A stretch of DNA of 64,000 nucleotides. Origin: Aquisphaera giovannonii (GTDB lineage: Bacteria > Planctomycetota > Planctomycetia > Isosphaerales > Isosphaeraceae). Below the pieces are notes generated by a model that was not told the origin of the DNA, did no database searches, and saw nothing but the letters and a program-made list of their open reading frames with translations. Every line of letters starts with the position of its first letter. The first letter of the stretch is position 1. Shown piece after piece: positions 16,996 to 25,961 of the stretch. Location: NCBI RefSeq assembly GCF_008087625.1, contig NZ_CP042997.1, forward strand, positions 6,882,001 through 6,946,000, given 5' to 3'. The position numbers were made by a program, and so were the translations under genes.

Positions 16996-17979
16996 TCACC
17001 ATCGCCAGCCCGGCCGGATCTCCTCGTTGACCACGCACCCCTCCGGCCAGCGGCCCTGGTGGAGGTCCACGATGGCGCGGGCGGCCATCTCCGCCATGTC
17101 GCTCATCGACTGCCGGTCGGTCCCGCCGACGTGAGGGCTGAGCGCCACGTTGGGCAGGCCGATCAGCACGTTCTCCGGCCCCGGCGGTTCCTCGTTGAAG
17201 ACGTCGAGGCCCGCGCCGGCGAGATGGCCCGAAACCAGGCCGTCGCGCAGGTCCTCATCGACGACGAGCCCGCCCCGGGCGGTGTTGATGAGGTACGAGC
17301 CGGGCTTCATGAGCGACAGGAATTTCCTGTCCACCAGCCCCTTCGTGTGATCGTTGAGCGGCGCATGGAGGCTGACGACGTCGGAGGATGCCAGGAGCTC
17401 CGGCAGGTCCACCCGTCGCACGCCCGCGCGGTCGAAGGCGTCCTGCTCGGCGAGCGGGTCGAACGCCACGACGCTCATGCCGAACGCGAGGGCGCGCACG
17501 GCGACGGCGTGGCCGATCCGCCCGAAGCCCACGAGCCCCATCGTCCGGCCCCGGATGGGCGCGACGAGGCGGCGATCCCAGGTCCCCTGGCGGATGGCGG
17601 CGGTGCTGGCCGCGACGTTCCGCGTGAGGGCGAGCAGCAGCGCGAAGGCCTGCTCGGCGACGCTCTCCTGGTTCGTCCCCGGCGTGATCAGGACCGGGAT
17701 GTTCCGTTCCGTCGCGGTCGCGACGTCGACGCTGTCGTAGCCCACGCCCGTCCTGGCGATGGCGCGGAGGCGGGGGGCCGCACGGATCACGTCTCCGGGG
17801 AGACGCTCGCCGCCGGCGATCAGGGCGTCGGCATCGGGGAGATACTTCCGGTAGTCCTCCTCGGTCATGACGAAGCCGGCCTCGGGATCCACGATCGAGA
17901 ATCCGGAGGCGAGGAGGACGTCTCGGAACGGGCCGGGCTGATTGCGGATCAGGTGGGGGCCGATCAGGACCGTGGGCAT
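16996..17979 (-). CDS. D-2-hydroxyacid dehydrogenase (phosphoglycerate dehydrogenase-like)
   Basis: NAD-dependent dehydrogenase of the D-isomer-specific 2-hydroxyacid family, 327 residues. The substrate domain spans both ends and the NAD domain lies between, with GLVGFGRIGHAVA as the dinucleotide motif. Catalytic residues can be seen: Arg in NTARGGLVVDEDL, Glu in FNEEPPGPENVL and His in LSPHVGGTD; the segment ARTGVGYDSVDV is also typical. It lacks the ACT domain of full serine-pathway SerA, so it may act on phosphoglycerate, glyoxylate/hydroxypyruvate or another 2-oxoacid. Glyoxylate reduction would fit the C2 genes further along, but this is only inference. The start at 17979 has a weak ribosome site; upstream sequence in the frame is not conserved in character. 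Confidence 0.9.
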   Translation of the reverse strand: MPTVLIGPHLIRNQPGPFRDVLLASGFSIVDPEAGFVMTEEDYRKYLPDADALIAGGERLPGDVIRAAPRLRAIARTGVGYDSVDVATATERNIPVLITPGTNQESVAEQAFALLLALTRNVAASTAAIRQGTWDRRLVAPIRGRTMGLVGFGRIGHAVAVRALAFGMSVVAFDPLAEQDAFDRAGVRRVDLPELLASSDVVSLHAPLNDHTKGLVDRKFLSLMKPGSYLINTARGGLVVDEDLRDGLVSGHLAGAGLDVFNEEPPGPENVLIGLPNVALSPHVGGTDRQSMSDMAEMAARAIVDLHQGRWPEGCVVNEEIRPGWRW

Positions 17980-18377
17980 GGCGGGAGACTCGGACGGGCA
18001 GGGGGGGGAGACACCAGGCGCTCGCAACAGGTTAACGGTCCCCGGGGCCCGAGGGAATCGGCCAGGGCCGTCCCCCCCGTGCGGCCGATTATGCGGGCGG
18101 TAAGGTGCGGGCCGGTCGCGTTCCGTTTTCCTCGCGTCCCGAGTCTGGTCAGGACCGATTCCTCGGTATATTGTAGGAAGGATTGAGGCGGGAGGCGGTC
18201 CGACCCCGTCCGGGTTCGGGCCGCACTCCGGGGCCCCGGGTCGTCGCGGCGGCGGAGGATTTCCGGCGTTCGGGCTTCCTGAAGCGGGTGAAGACGAACG
18301 GGGCACATGCCTCCGGGTCCAGTACCGCGGGTTCGGCGCGGTCGGCGGCCGTTGGCCTGCATTGGAAACGTGGCCGC

Positions 18378-19868
18378 ATGGGGGTCCTCAAGTTCCATCT
18401 CCCGGCGACTGACATGGCACGCCGGCTGCCGGGCTTCCGCAAGGCCTACGTCACGGGCCTGGATCGGACCCCCGCCCGGCTCAGCGTCGAGTTCCGCAAC
18501 GGGCTGATGTCCTGCTTCCGGGAGACCAGCGAGAGCGGCCGGCTGTTCGTGCCCTGGCCGATCACGGGCTATGGTACCCCGATCGTCGGCACCGCGACCC
18601 TCGCGGAGCGTCAGGCCCCCTACGTGCTCGCGCTCGAGCTGGCGCGGGGGAAGCTCAACGACGTCCGCAACCAGATGGCGGACTGGGTGCAGCTGGGGCT
18701 GCGGATCGCCCCGGAGCTCGCCGCGGCGATGTCCAGCGCCCACAAGGGATTCGTCGCCGCCGCCCTGGCGAGCGACGACCCGGACGCCTCTCTGGCCGCC
18801 GCGCAGTCCAGCCTGGAGGCATCGAGCCGGGCCGGCGAGCTCCTGACGGAGGCGTACCTCTCGCAGATCCTCCAGAATCGCCTCGCCGCCACGGGCAAGC
18901 TCTCGACCCACCTGGGCTGCATGCTCTCCAGCGATCCCGAGAAGACGCCCGGGACGGGCCAGTGGCCCACCGCCTTCAACGCGTGCCAGGTCGGCGTCTC
19001 CTGGCGCCAGCTCGCCCCCTCGGAGGGCAAGTTCCGCTGGGACCAGCTCGACGCCCGCCTCGCCTGGTGCCGGAAGAACAGGCTGGAGATCGAGGCCGGC
19101 CCGCTGATCGAGTTCCGCCCCGGGGCCCTGCCGGACTGGATCTGGCTCTGGGAAGGGGACCAGGAGACCATCGGCGGCTTCGTCACCGAGTTCGTCCGCC
19201 AGGCCGTGCTCCGCTACCGGGGCAAGATCCCCCACTGGCACGTCGTCCACCGGGCCGCGTCGCAGGAGATCCTCGGGCTCTCGGAGGAGGAGCAGATCCG
19301 CATCACCGCCCGGGCGATCCAGGTCGCCCGCCAGGCCGACCCCGCGGCGCAGTTCAGCATCGGGATCGACCGGCCCTGGGCGGAGTGGATGAGCTCCAGC
19401 CACTTCCAGCTCGGGCCGCTCCACCTGTGCGACTACCTGCTCCGCTCGGACCTCGGCATCTCCAGCATCGCCATCGAGATCGCCCCGGGCTACACCACGC
19501 CCGGCAGCCACCTCCGCGACCTGTTCGACCTCTCCCGGCTGCTGGACCTGTACTCCCTGCTCAACGTGCCCCTCCACCTCATGATCTCCGTGCCGTCGGG
19601 CGTCGGCCCGGACGCCCACGCCGATCCGTCCATCTCGGTGGACGTGCCCCAGTGGCCCTCGCCGCCCGACGAGGTGCTCCAGTCCAACTGGGGCGCCCGA
19701 TGGCTGGCCCTGGGCCTCGCCAAGCCCTTCGTCCGCTCGGTCACCTGGATGGGCGCCTGCGACACGCAGCCGCACGTCTATCCCCACTCCGGCCTCTTCC
19801 GCGCCGACGGCACCCCCAAGCCGCTCTTCGCGTGGCTCCAGTCCTTGCGCAAGGACGTGATCGCCTGA
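18378..19868 (+). CDS. Glycoside hydrolase family 10-like protein with altered active site
   Basis: This 496-residue protein has an N-terminal region of about 190 residues (start MGVLKFHLPATD) and then a GH10-like TIM barrel. Barrel landmarks are the VSWRQLAPSEGKFRWDQLD block, the strand IEAGPLIEF and the GKIPHWHVVHRA strand. In true GH10 xylanases the last strand reads W-D-V-V-N-E; here His291 and Arg292 stand in the place of Asn and the acid/base Glu. Glu367 in SIAIEIAPG could correspond to the nucleophile. There is no signal peptide. The protein is therefore probably not a classical xylanase; it may bind sugar or use a different mechanism. The start at 18378 has GGAAAC upstream. Confidence 0.7.
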   Translation: MGVLKFHLPATDMARRLPGFRKAYVTGLDRTPARLSVEFRNGLMSCFRETSESGRLFVPWPITGYGTPIVGTATLAERQAPYVLALELARGKLNDVRNQMADWVQLGLRIAPELAAAMSSAHKGFVAAALASDDPDASLAAAQSSLEASSRAGELLTEAYLSQILQNRLAATGKLSTHLGCMLSSDPEKTPGTGQWPTAFNACQVGVSWRQLAPSEGKFRWDQLDARLAWCRKNRLEIEAGPLIEFRPGALPDWIWLWEGDQETIGGFVTEFVRQAVLRYRGKIPHWHVVHRAASQEILGLSEEEQIRITARAIQVARQADPAAQFSIGIDRPWAEWMSSSHFQLGPLHLCDYLLRSDLGISSIAIEIAPGYTTPGSHLRDLFDLSRLLDLYSLLNVPLHLMISVPSGVGPDAHADPSISVDVPQWPSPPDEVLQSNWGARWLALGLAKPFVRSVTWMGACDTQPHVYPHSGLFRADGTPKPLFAWLQSLRKDVIA

Positions 19869-19912
19869 GCGGGGTGCCGTGGGCCCGATGATGGCCCGGT
19901 CCGGATTCCTCG

Positions 19913-21178
19913 TCAGCGAGCCGGCGCCTTCGACAGCTCGCGCCAGGCGAGGTCCAGCTGGAGGCGCTTCGCGACCTCCCTCGCCCAGAGGTCGGCGCCC
20001 GCCGGCGAGAAATGGCGGTCTCCCTGGAGGTGGAGGTTGTACAGGGTGCTGGTGCAGCAGGTGCCCGCCCTCAGCTGCTCGACCCGCAGGCGGATCTTCT
20101 CCGCCGCGAACGCTTCCAGGGGGTCGAAGTACTCCCGGCCGCTGCGGCGATAGATGCGCGTCACCTGGCCCGTGAACAGGCTCAGGTCCCGGCGACCGAC
20201 GAGGTCGGCCTCGTTCGGGGCCGGCACCAGGAGCAGGGGCCAGCCCCGGTGGTAGCAGAGCGACGCGACCGCGTCGACCCAGTGCTCGCTCTCCAGCCAG
20301 TTGTCCGGCGAGTTCATGTCGCCGAAGTCGTTCGACGTGACGCTCATGACGACGTAATGCGGCCGGAATCGCTCGCCGAAGGCCTCGAGGGTGTGGAAGT
20401 ACTGCTCCGGCGAATAGCCGAGGTGGCCCGTATTCAGGACCGACACCCGCTCGCCGAGCGCCTCGCCGAGGCGGACGCCGAGGCGCGCGGGCGGGGTCTC
20501 GTCGTCGCCGATGAGGGCCCCCTCCATCACCGAGTCGCCGAGCACGAGGAGGCGGAAGGGCGCGTCGGGATCCGGCTCGGGCCCGCGGCAGCCCCACGAG
20601 TTGGTCCACTGCCTCGATCCCTCGACCACGGTGCCCCCGGCGCGGGCGGCCGCGGCGCGGACCTCCGCGTTGTCGGGCACGAGGAACAGGCCCAGCATGT
20701 CCCTCAGGCTCAGGCCGATGACCCAGACCGACCGGGTCTGCGGCAGGAGCCGATAGGACCGGCCGGAGTCGTCGGCCTCCAGGACCGCCGAGGAGAGGAG
20801 GAGCGTCCGATCGAAGTTCCCCCATCGGAGCAGGCCCGTCTCCGCGTCCATCTTCGCGGCCCGCATGAACTCGCGCATGGGGGGGCTGAGCGTCCCCCGG
20901 AAGGAACGCTCGAGCGACCGCCGCGCCGATTCGACCTCGATCGGGCGACGCACGCGACGCAGCGCGAGGAGCCGATCCTCGGCCGCGGACATGCCGGCCA
21001 GCTCGGAGGCCCGCCATCGCCAGCTCTCCAGGACCTCGCGGGCCCGACCCCTCGCGTCGGGCTGGCCGGCCACCAGGGCACACCCGGCGACGAGCGTGGC
21101 GGCCGCGATGAGGGCCTTGAACCCGCGGTCTCGCCGCCGGGCGCGGGCCAGGAAGGGGAGCTCGCGCTGTTTCGTCAT
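19913..21178 (-). CDS. SGNH/GDSL-type hydrolase, membrane-anchored
   Basis: This 421-residue protein has an N-terminal signal anchor (FKALIAAATLVAGCALVAG), a helical spacer and a C-terminal SGNH hydrolase fold. The catalytic blocks are LLVLGDSVMEG (Ser block I), a Gly in VLNTGHLGYSPEQ, VMSVTSNDFGDM (Asn block III) and DRHFSPAGADLWA (His block V). This fold covers esterases, lipases and acetylesterases that modify polysaccharide or lipids; the exact substrate is unknown. The AlgX/AlgJ-like blend of periplasmic anchor plus SGNH domain suggests a role in envelope polysaccharide. The ATG at 21178 is chosen because it begins the basic-then-hydrophobic signal; the frame is open further upstream. 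Confidence 0.82.
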   Translation of the reverse strand: MTKQRELPFLARARRRDRGFKALIAAATLVAGCALVAGQPDARGRAREVLESWRWRASELAGMSAAEDRLLALRRVRRPIEVESARRSLERSFRGTLSPPMREFMRAAKMDAETGLLRWGNFDRTLLLSSAVLEADDSGRSYRLLPQTRSVWVIGLSLRDMLGLFLVPDNAEVRAAAARAGGTVVEGSRQWTNSWGCRGPEPDPDAPFRLLVLGDSVMEGALIGDDETPPARLGVRLGEALGERVSVLNTGHLGYSPEQYFHTLEAFGERFRPHYVVMSVTSNDFGDMNSPDNWLESEHWVDAVASLCYHRGWPLLLVPAPNEADLVGRRDLSLFTGQVTRIYRRSGREYFDPLEAFAAEKIRLRVEQLRAGTCCTSTLYNLHLQGDRHFSPAGADLWAREVAKRLQLDLAWRELSKAPAR

Positions 21179-21413
21179 GAGTCTCTCATCCGCCACCGGC
21201 CCCGCGTATGCCGGGGCCGGAGGGGCCTCGGGCACGCCGAGCAAGGGATCAAACACGCCTCGTATGTCTTCTCGATTTTATCCCCGGCGACCGGCCCGGC
21301 CGCCGCCGCTGGCATTGGCTTTGCCTCACATTATGGGGATTCCCAAATCGGAAGTCCCGGGCCATCCAAGATCCGGGTCGCTTCCATTCGCCACTCCAAC
21401 GGGGAGAATCAAC

Positions 21414-22520
21414 ATGGCTGCCGCGACGCAACGTACCACGATCGTCGGCGTCTTCGAGGATCGTAGCCAGGCCGACAAGGCCGTGAGCGCGCTGATGCGG
21501 GCGGGATTCCGCCAGGATCAGATCGGCGTGGCGATGCGATCGAACGAGGGCGAATACGCCGCGACGGACGAGACGGCCGGCGAGACGCACGCCGCCTCCG
21601 GGGCGCTCACCGGGGCCCTGACGGGGCTCGGCCTGGGCGCCCTCGCGGGGCTCGGCGTGCTGGCCGGCGTGATACCGGTCATCGGGCCGGCCATCACGGC
21701 GGGCACGCTGGGGGTCGTCCTCACGAACGCGGCCGCGGGGGCGGGGATCGCAGGCATGGTCGGCGCCCTCATCGGGGCGGGCGTGCCGGAGCACGAGGCC
21801 CGCTACTATGATGAGGAATTCCAGGCGGGGCGCACCATCGTCACCGTCACCGCCGACGGCCGGTCGAGCGAGGCGACCTCCATCCTCCGCGACCATGGCG
21901 CCTACGACATGAGCAGCCGCAGCTCGGCCGCGGGCTTGCGCGAAGGCCAGCCCGGCATGACCGGCTCCAGGGCGGGCGTGACCCCCGCCGGGCACACCTC
22001 GAGCGGCTCGTCGACCTCGGCAACGACCTATTCCGCGGGGCACGAGTCCGCGACCACGGCGGGCGGCGTCGGCTCATCCGGGGCGTCCGCGGCCCCTCGA
22101 TCCGGCTCGCCGACGATCCGGGGGAGCGGGGCGGATTCGATCGAGCTCCGCGAGGAGCGACTCCGGGCCGAGAAGCGGCCCGTCGAGACGGGCGAGGTGA
22201 GCCTCCGCAAGGAGGTCATCACGGAGAACCGCAGCATCGACGTCCCGGTCGAGCGCGAGGAGGTCGTGATCGAGCGCAAGCCCGCCCACGGCCGCGCCAG
22301 CTCGGACATCGCGGCCGAGGGGCAGGAGATCCGCATCCCGGTCCGCGAGGAGCAGGTCAGCGTGACCAAGGAGCCCGTCGTGACCGAGGAGGTCACCGTC
22401 GGCAAGCGGAAGGTCGAGGACACGAAGCACGTCACCGGCCAGGTCCGCAAGGAAGAGCTCAGGGTGGACAAGTCCGGCGACGTCAGGCTCGACGAGAAGG
22501 GGCAGGGCCGCTCCTCCTGA
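21414..22520 (+). CDS. YsnF/AvaK-like stress protein (general stress domain plus DUF2382)
   Basis: This 368-residue protein has three parts. Residues 1-60 match the general stress protein 17M-like domain (TTIVGVFEDRSQADKAVSALMRAGF). Residues 60-125 are a Gly/Ala-rich hydrophobic stretch with glycine-zipper spacing (GALTGLGLGALAGLGVLAG) that may insert in membranes or self-associate. After a Ser/Thr/Gly linker, the C-terminal region is a DUF2382 domain (LREERLRAEKRPVETGEVSLRKEV, then repeated V-P-V-x-R-E-E-V and KRKVEDTKHVTGQVRKEEL). The two end domains often occur together in envelope or desiccation stress proteins. The ATG at 21414 has GGGGAG upstream. A strong hairpin follows at 22554. Confidence 0.85.
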   Translation: MAAATQRTTIVGVFEDRSQADKAVSALMRAGFRQDQIGVAMRSNEGEYAATDETAGETHAASGALTGALTGLGLGALAGLGVLAGVIPVIGPAITAGTLGVVLTNAAAGAGIAGMVGALIGAGVPEHEARYYDEEFQAGRTIVTVTADGRSSEATSILRDHGAYDMSSRSSAAGLREGQPGMTGSRAGVTPAGHTSSGSSTSATTYSAGHESATTAGGVGSSGASAAPRSGSPTIRGSGADSIELREERLRAEKRPVETGEVSLRKEVITENRSIDVPVEREEVVIERKPAHGRASSDIAAEGQEIRIPVREEQVSVTKEPVVTEEVTVGKRKVEDTKHVTGQVRKEELRVDKSGDVRLDEKGQGRSS

Positions 22521-22553
22521 CCCGACGCCGCGAAGAGTGTCCATTTCCGTCGC

Positions 22554-22585
22554 CGAGGCGGGCACGCGAAGGTGTGCCCGCCTCG
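22554..22585. terminator. Strong bidirectional hairpin between convergent genes
   Basis: A perfect 12-base inverted repeat (CGAGGCGGGCAC and GTGCCCGCCTCG, 8-base loop) lies between the stop codons at 22520 and 22594. Placement and stability fit a shared terminator, although no U-tract follows on either strand. Confidence 0.75.
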
Positions 22586-22593
22586 CCGCGCGC

Positions 22594-22818
22594 TCAGGCC
22601 ATGCCGGCGATGTACTGGCCGACCGCGTCGAGCAGGCGTCCCGCCTCCTCGGTCCCGAGGCTCGGGCTGTGTCGCACCGAGAAGACCCGTTCGCCTTCCC
22701 AGGTCGGGGATTTCGCCCCGTCCTTCGCATGCACGATGACGCCCTGGAACGTCGTGCGGCGTAGCAGCTCGTCGACCAGATCCTGCGTCGAGTAGAGCTC
22801 GAGCTCACCTGCGCTCAT
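22594..22818 (-). CDS. Small conserved-looking protein of unknown function
   Basis: This 74-residue protein (MSAGELELYSTQDLVDELLRR) is mixed alpha/beta with no cysteines, signal or membrane segment. Motifs such as TTFQGVIVHAKD and GERVFSVRHSPSLGTEEAG suggest a small compact domain. I do not recognise it. Two ATG codons are possible; the one at 22818 is preferred because GGAGAG lies eight bases upstream, while ATG at 22833 has no ribosome site. The good coding character and the shared hairpin with the stress gene support it as real. Its neighbour suggests, without proof, a stress-related role. Confidence 0.65.
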   Translation of the reverse strand: MSAGELELYSTQDLVDELLRRTTFQGVIVHAKDGAKSPTWEGERVFSVRHSPSLGTEEAGRLLDAVGQYIAGMA

Positions 22819-23142
22819 GTGCGTTCTCTCCATGTCGGGACGGGCTTCGTCCTCGTCTCGCGTCGCATCCCTGCCGTCGGCTGATGGAGGAATCGTATCA
22901 GAGCCGTCCAGCCCGTGTCACCTGTGCGAATGAACAGTATGGGCGGCCGGCACGAGTCCGGGCGGCCCGTTCACGTCGATGAGAACGCGTGAATCCACGG
23001 TCTGGATCTGGTAGCATACGCAGCTCCGGTAGAGAGCAGCCGATCGCGTCGTGGGGTGCGAGGCCCGGTCCGCTGGCGGGGGCATCCCGGGCCCTCGCGT
23101 GCCTCCTCGCCGTGCTTCATGATGCGCAGCTCGTACGAAGCG
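22819..23142. other. Intergenic region upstream of ffh
   Basis: No supported gene lies in these roughly 320 bases. I looked for a signal recognition particle RNA because ffh follows, but saw no segment with the conserved GGAAG/AGCAGCC-type core. A short ORF at 22989-23204 is rejected because it overlaps the ffh promoter. Confidence 0.55.
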
Positions 23143-23171
23143 TTGCCCTTGGGATGATCCCCGGGTATACT
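23143..23171 (+). promoter_or_regulatory. Predicted promoter of the ffh-rpsP-trmD-rplS operon
   Basis: TTGCCC (23143-23148) and TATACT (23166-23171) are exactly 17 bases apart, followed by an AT-rich stretch. The predicted transcription start is near 23178, about 33 bases before ffh. Confidence 0.7.
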
Positions 23172-23210
23172 TTTTCCTTCGTCATCGCCGTGTACCTGGT
23201 GTGATCTCCC

Positions 23211-24692
23211 ATGTTCGACGACCTTCAGAAACGTCTGGGGACGGCCTTCCGTCGCTTCCGGGTCAGCGGCCTGCTGACCGAGGCGAACATGAAGGAGGGG
23301 CTGCGCGAGGTCCGGACCGCGCTGCTCGAGGCCGACGTCAACTTCAAGGTCGTCCAGAAGTTCATGGACCGGGTCACGGCCAAGGCCGTGGGCACGCAGC
23401 TCATCAAGGCCGTCCGGCCCGAGCAGCAGATCGTCAAGATCGTCCACGACGAGCTCATCGAGCTGATGGGGGAGGCCGATCCCACCGTCCGGTTCGAGAA
23501 GGCAGGCCCCACGGTCCTGATGCTCTGCGGCCTCCAGGGCTCCGGCAAGACGACGACCTGCGGCAAGCTCGCGAGGATGCTCGCGAACCAGGGGCGTCGG
23601 CCGATGCTGGTCGCGGCGGACCTCCAGCGCCCGGCGGCGGTCGAGCAGCTCAAGGTGATCGGCGGCCAGCTCAACCTGCCGGTCTTCAGCGAGGCCAATT
23701 CCAACCCGGTCAAGGTCTGCCAGGATGCCCTCGTCGAGGCCAACCGGCAGAATTGCGACACGATCATCCTGGACACCGCGGGCCGCCTGCACGTCGACGA
23801 CGAGCTGATGGCCGAGCTCGTCCAGATCGAGAAGAAGGTCAAGCCGCACCAGGTCTTCTTCGTCTGCGACGCCATGACCGGCCAGGACGCGGTGGCCTCG
23901 GCCGAGGCCTTCAACAAGGCGCTCGAGCTGGACGGCGTGATCCTCACGAAGCTGGACGGCGACGCCCGCGGCGGTGCGGCCCTCTCGGTCCGCAAGGTCA
24001 CCGGGGTGCCGATCAAGTTCGTCGGCAAGGGGGAGAAGCTCGACCAGCTCGACCCGTTCGCCCCCGAGCGGCTGGCCGGCCAGATCCTGGGCATGGGGGA
24101 CATCGTCTCCGTCGTCGAGCGGGCCCAGCAGGCGGTGGACGCGGAGGAGGCGCGGCGGCAGCAGGAGCGCCTCGCCAAGGGGAAGTTCGACCTCAACGAC
24201 TTCCGCCAGCAGATCGTCCAGATGAAGAAGATGGGGTCGGTCCGGGAGCTCATGAGCATGATCCCCGGGCTCAACCAGCTCTCCGGGGAGATGGGGGGCA
24301 TCGACGCCGAGGGGGAGATCAAGCGGATCCAGGGCATCATCGACAGCATGACGCCGCTGGAGCGGTCCCGGCCGGACCTCATCGACATGGCCAGGCGGCG
24401 CCGGATCGCCTCCGGCGCCGGCGTGGATCCATCGGACGTGTCGGGCCTCGTCAAGCAGTTCGACGCCATGGCGGCGATCGTCCGCTCGATGTCCCAGATG
24501 AGCATGTTCGACAAGCTCAAGGCCCTGACCGGGCTGGGCAAGGCCGCCGCCAGCAACCCGGGCGCGCGGATCTTCGCCCCCAAGGTCGGGACGGGCAAGC
24601 GGCTCTCCCCGAAGGAGCGGGAGAAGCTGCGGAAGCAACGCGAGAAAGAGGAGCGGAAGCGCCGCCGCGAGGAGAGGGACCGCCCCACCTGA
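23211..24692 (+). CDS. ffh: Signal recognition particle protein Ffh
   Basis: GTPase subunit of the signal recognition particle, which brings ribosomes making membrane proteins to FtsY. The 493-residue protein has the N domain (residues 1-90), the G domain with P-loop GLQGSGKTTTCGKLA, DTAGRLHVDDELM, TKLDGDARGGAAL and GKGEKLDQLDPF, and the methionine-rich M domain (MKKMGSVRELMSMIPGLNQL, SRPDLIDMARRRRIASGAG). The C-terminal tail is Lys/Arg/Glu-rich. The start follows a strong promoter by about 33 bases. It leads an operon with rpsP, trmD and rplS, a gene order widely conserved in bacteria. Confidence 0.97.
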   Translation: MFDDLQKRLGTAFRRFRVSGLLTEANMKEGLREVRTALLEADVNFKVVQKFMDRVTAKAVGTQLIKAVRPEQQIVKIVHDELIELMGEADPTVRFEKAGPTVLMLCGLQGSGKTTTCGKLARMLANQGRRPMLVAADLQRPAAVEQLKVIGGQLNLPVFSEANSNPVKVCQDALVEANRQNCDTIILDTAGRLHVDDELMAELVQIEKKVKPHQVFFVCDAMTGQDAVASAEAFNKALELDGVILTKLDGDARGGAALSVRKVTGVPIKFVGKGEKLDQLDPFAPERLAGQILGMGDIVSVVERAQQAVDAEEARRQQERLAKGKFDLNDFRQQIVQMKKMGSVRELMSMIPGLNQLSGEMGGIDAEGEIKRIQGIIDSMTPLERSRPDLIDMARRRRIASGAGVDPSDVSGLVKQFDAMAAIVRSMSQMSMFDKLKALTGLGKAAASNPGARIFAPKVGTGKRLSPKEREKLRKQREKEERKRRREERDRPT

Positions 24693-24901
24693 ACGACCGG
24701 CCGCCGATCCGCCCCCGCGACGAGGGGCCGGCGGCAACCGCGCGATCCCCCGGGCCCCGGGACGGGTCGCGGATCGTGCAACGAGCCCCGGGAGGGGCGG
24801 GCCAGGCCCACCGCGGCGAGCGGCGGGGGCCGGCAGACGGCAATGTTCCCCGCAGACAAGATCGTAAGGCAAGAGCGTCAGAGAGCGAGAGGAGAACGCG
24901 A

Positions 24902-25252
24902 GTGGTTCGTATCCGAATGAAGTCGATGGGACGCCGTCATCGGCCGTTCTTCCGGATCTGTGCGATGGATTCCCGGACGCCCCGCGACGGGCGGTCGATC
25001 GAGGAGCTGGGGCACTACGACCCCATGAGCCGGAACGCCGAGACGCAGACGGTCCTGAACGTCGATCGCCTCCGGTACTGGCTGAGCGTCGGCGCGCAGC
25101 CCTCGGAGAAGGTCCAGGCGCTGCTCCGCAAGCACAACGTCAAGAAGCCGGCCCCGGGCGAGCCCTGGGCGCTGCCCAAGCCGGCGGCGGCCCCCGTGCC
25201 CTCCGCCCCGGCGACGACCCCGGCCGGCCCGGCCGCGACCACGGCCCCGTGA
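24902..25252 (+). CDS. rpsP: 30S ribosomal protein S16
   Basis: Small-subunit ribosomal protein of 116 residues. The conserved core runs from VVRIRMKSMGRRHRPFFRI through RDGRSIEELGHYDP to VLNVDRLRYWLSVGAQPSEKV and LLRKHNV. The usual protein ends soon after that; here a Pro/Ala-rich tail of about 30 residues (GEPWALPKPAAAPVPSAPA) follows, a lineage-specific extension. The start is GTG at 24902, with GGAG nine bases upstream; the ATG at 24917 would remove part of the first beta strand. It is separated from ffh by about 210 bases and is followed closely by trmD. Confidence 0.95.
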   Translation: MVRIRMKSMGRRHRPFFRICAMDSRTPRDGRSIEELGHYDPMSRNAETQTVLNVDRLRYWLSVGAQPSEKVQALLRKHNVKKPAPGEPWALPKPAAAPVPSAPATTPAGPAATTAP

Positions 25253-25274
25253 GTCGGGAGCGAGTCAACGGCCC

Positions 25275-25961
25275 ATGGCCCCGCCCGCGCTTCGCATCGA
25301 TGTGCTGACCCTGTTCCCGGCCGTGCTGGACGGCTTCCTCGGCCAGACCATCGTCCGCAGGGCGATCGACAAGGGGCTCGTGGCGATCGAGCGCTGGGAC
25401 CTCCGCGACTGGGCGGAGGGGAAGCACAAGCAGGTGGACGACCGGCCGTTCGGGGGGGGGCCGGGGATGGTCCTGATGGCCCCCCCGGTCGTGGCCGCGG
25501 CGGAGGCCGTCCGCCTCGCCGCCGAGCCCGAGGGAGAATTGATCGCCCTCTCGCCGCAGGGGCCCCGGCTGACCCAGGCCGCGGTCGCCGACCTCGCCAC
25601 GAGGCGGCGCCTGATCCTCCTCTGCGGCCGATACGAGGGCTTCGACGAGCGGGTCTTCGACGTGCTGTCGCCCCGGCTGCTGTCGGTCGGCGACTTCGTC
25701 CTCTCGGGGGGGGAGGTCGCGGCCATGGTCGTCATCGACGCCGTGGTCCGGCTGGTCCCCGGCGTGCTCGGCGACGACCAGAGCGCCGTGGACGAGTCGT
25801 TCGGCCCCGACGGCGGCCTCGAGTATCCGCACTACACGCGGCCCCGCGAGTTCCGGGGGAGGGCCGTGCCCGACGTCCTGCTCGGCGGCGACCACGCCGC
25901 CATCGCCCGCTGGCGCCGGGAGCACCGCCGGCCCTCGCCGCCCCCGCATCCTGCCTCCTGA
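25275..25961 (+). CDS. trmD: tRNA (guanine-N1-)-methyltransferase
   Basis: SPOUT-class methyltransferase that makes m1G37 in tRNA and prevents frameshifting. The 228-residue protein has the family start (RIDVLTLFPAVLDGFLGQTIVRRA), the RPFGGGPGMVLM motif, the knotted SAM site (LILLCGRYEGFDERV and SVGDFVLSGGEVAAMVVIDAVVRLVPGVLG) and the end YPHYTRPREFRGRAVPDVLLGGDHAAI. It starts 22 bases after rpsP. Length is slightly shorter than many homologues but all catalytic blocks are present. Confidence 0.97.
   Translation: MAPPALRIDVLTLFPAVLDGFLGQTIVRRAIDKGLVAIERWDLRDWAEGKHKQVDDRPFGGGPGMVLMAPPVVAAAEAVRLAAEPEGELIALSPQGPRLTQAAVADLATRRRLILLCGRYEGFDERVFDVLSPRLLSVGDFVLSGGEVAAMVVIDAVVRLVPGVLGDDQSAVDESFGPDGGLEYPHYTRPREFRGRAVPDVLLGGDHAAIARWRREHRRPSPPPHPAS

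Noticed and set aside
17980-21083. Very long minus-strand ORF across the GH10-like gene and into the SGNH gene
   Set aside because: It is a shadow of GC-rich codons. Its composition is low complexity and the real genes in other frames carry clear motifs.
22819-23142. Possible SRP RNA gene upstream of ffh
   Set aside because: No segment shows the conserved helix 8 core with GGAAG and AGCAGCC-like sequence, so an SRP RNA is not supported here.
22989-23204. Short plus-strand ORF of 71 codons before ffh
   Set aside because: It covers the predicted ffh promoter, has no ribosome site and no recognisable content.
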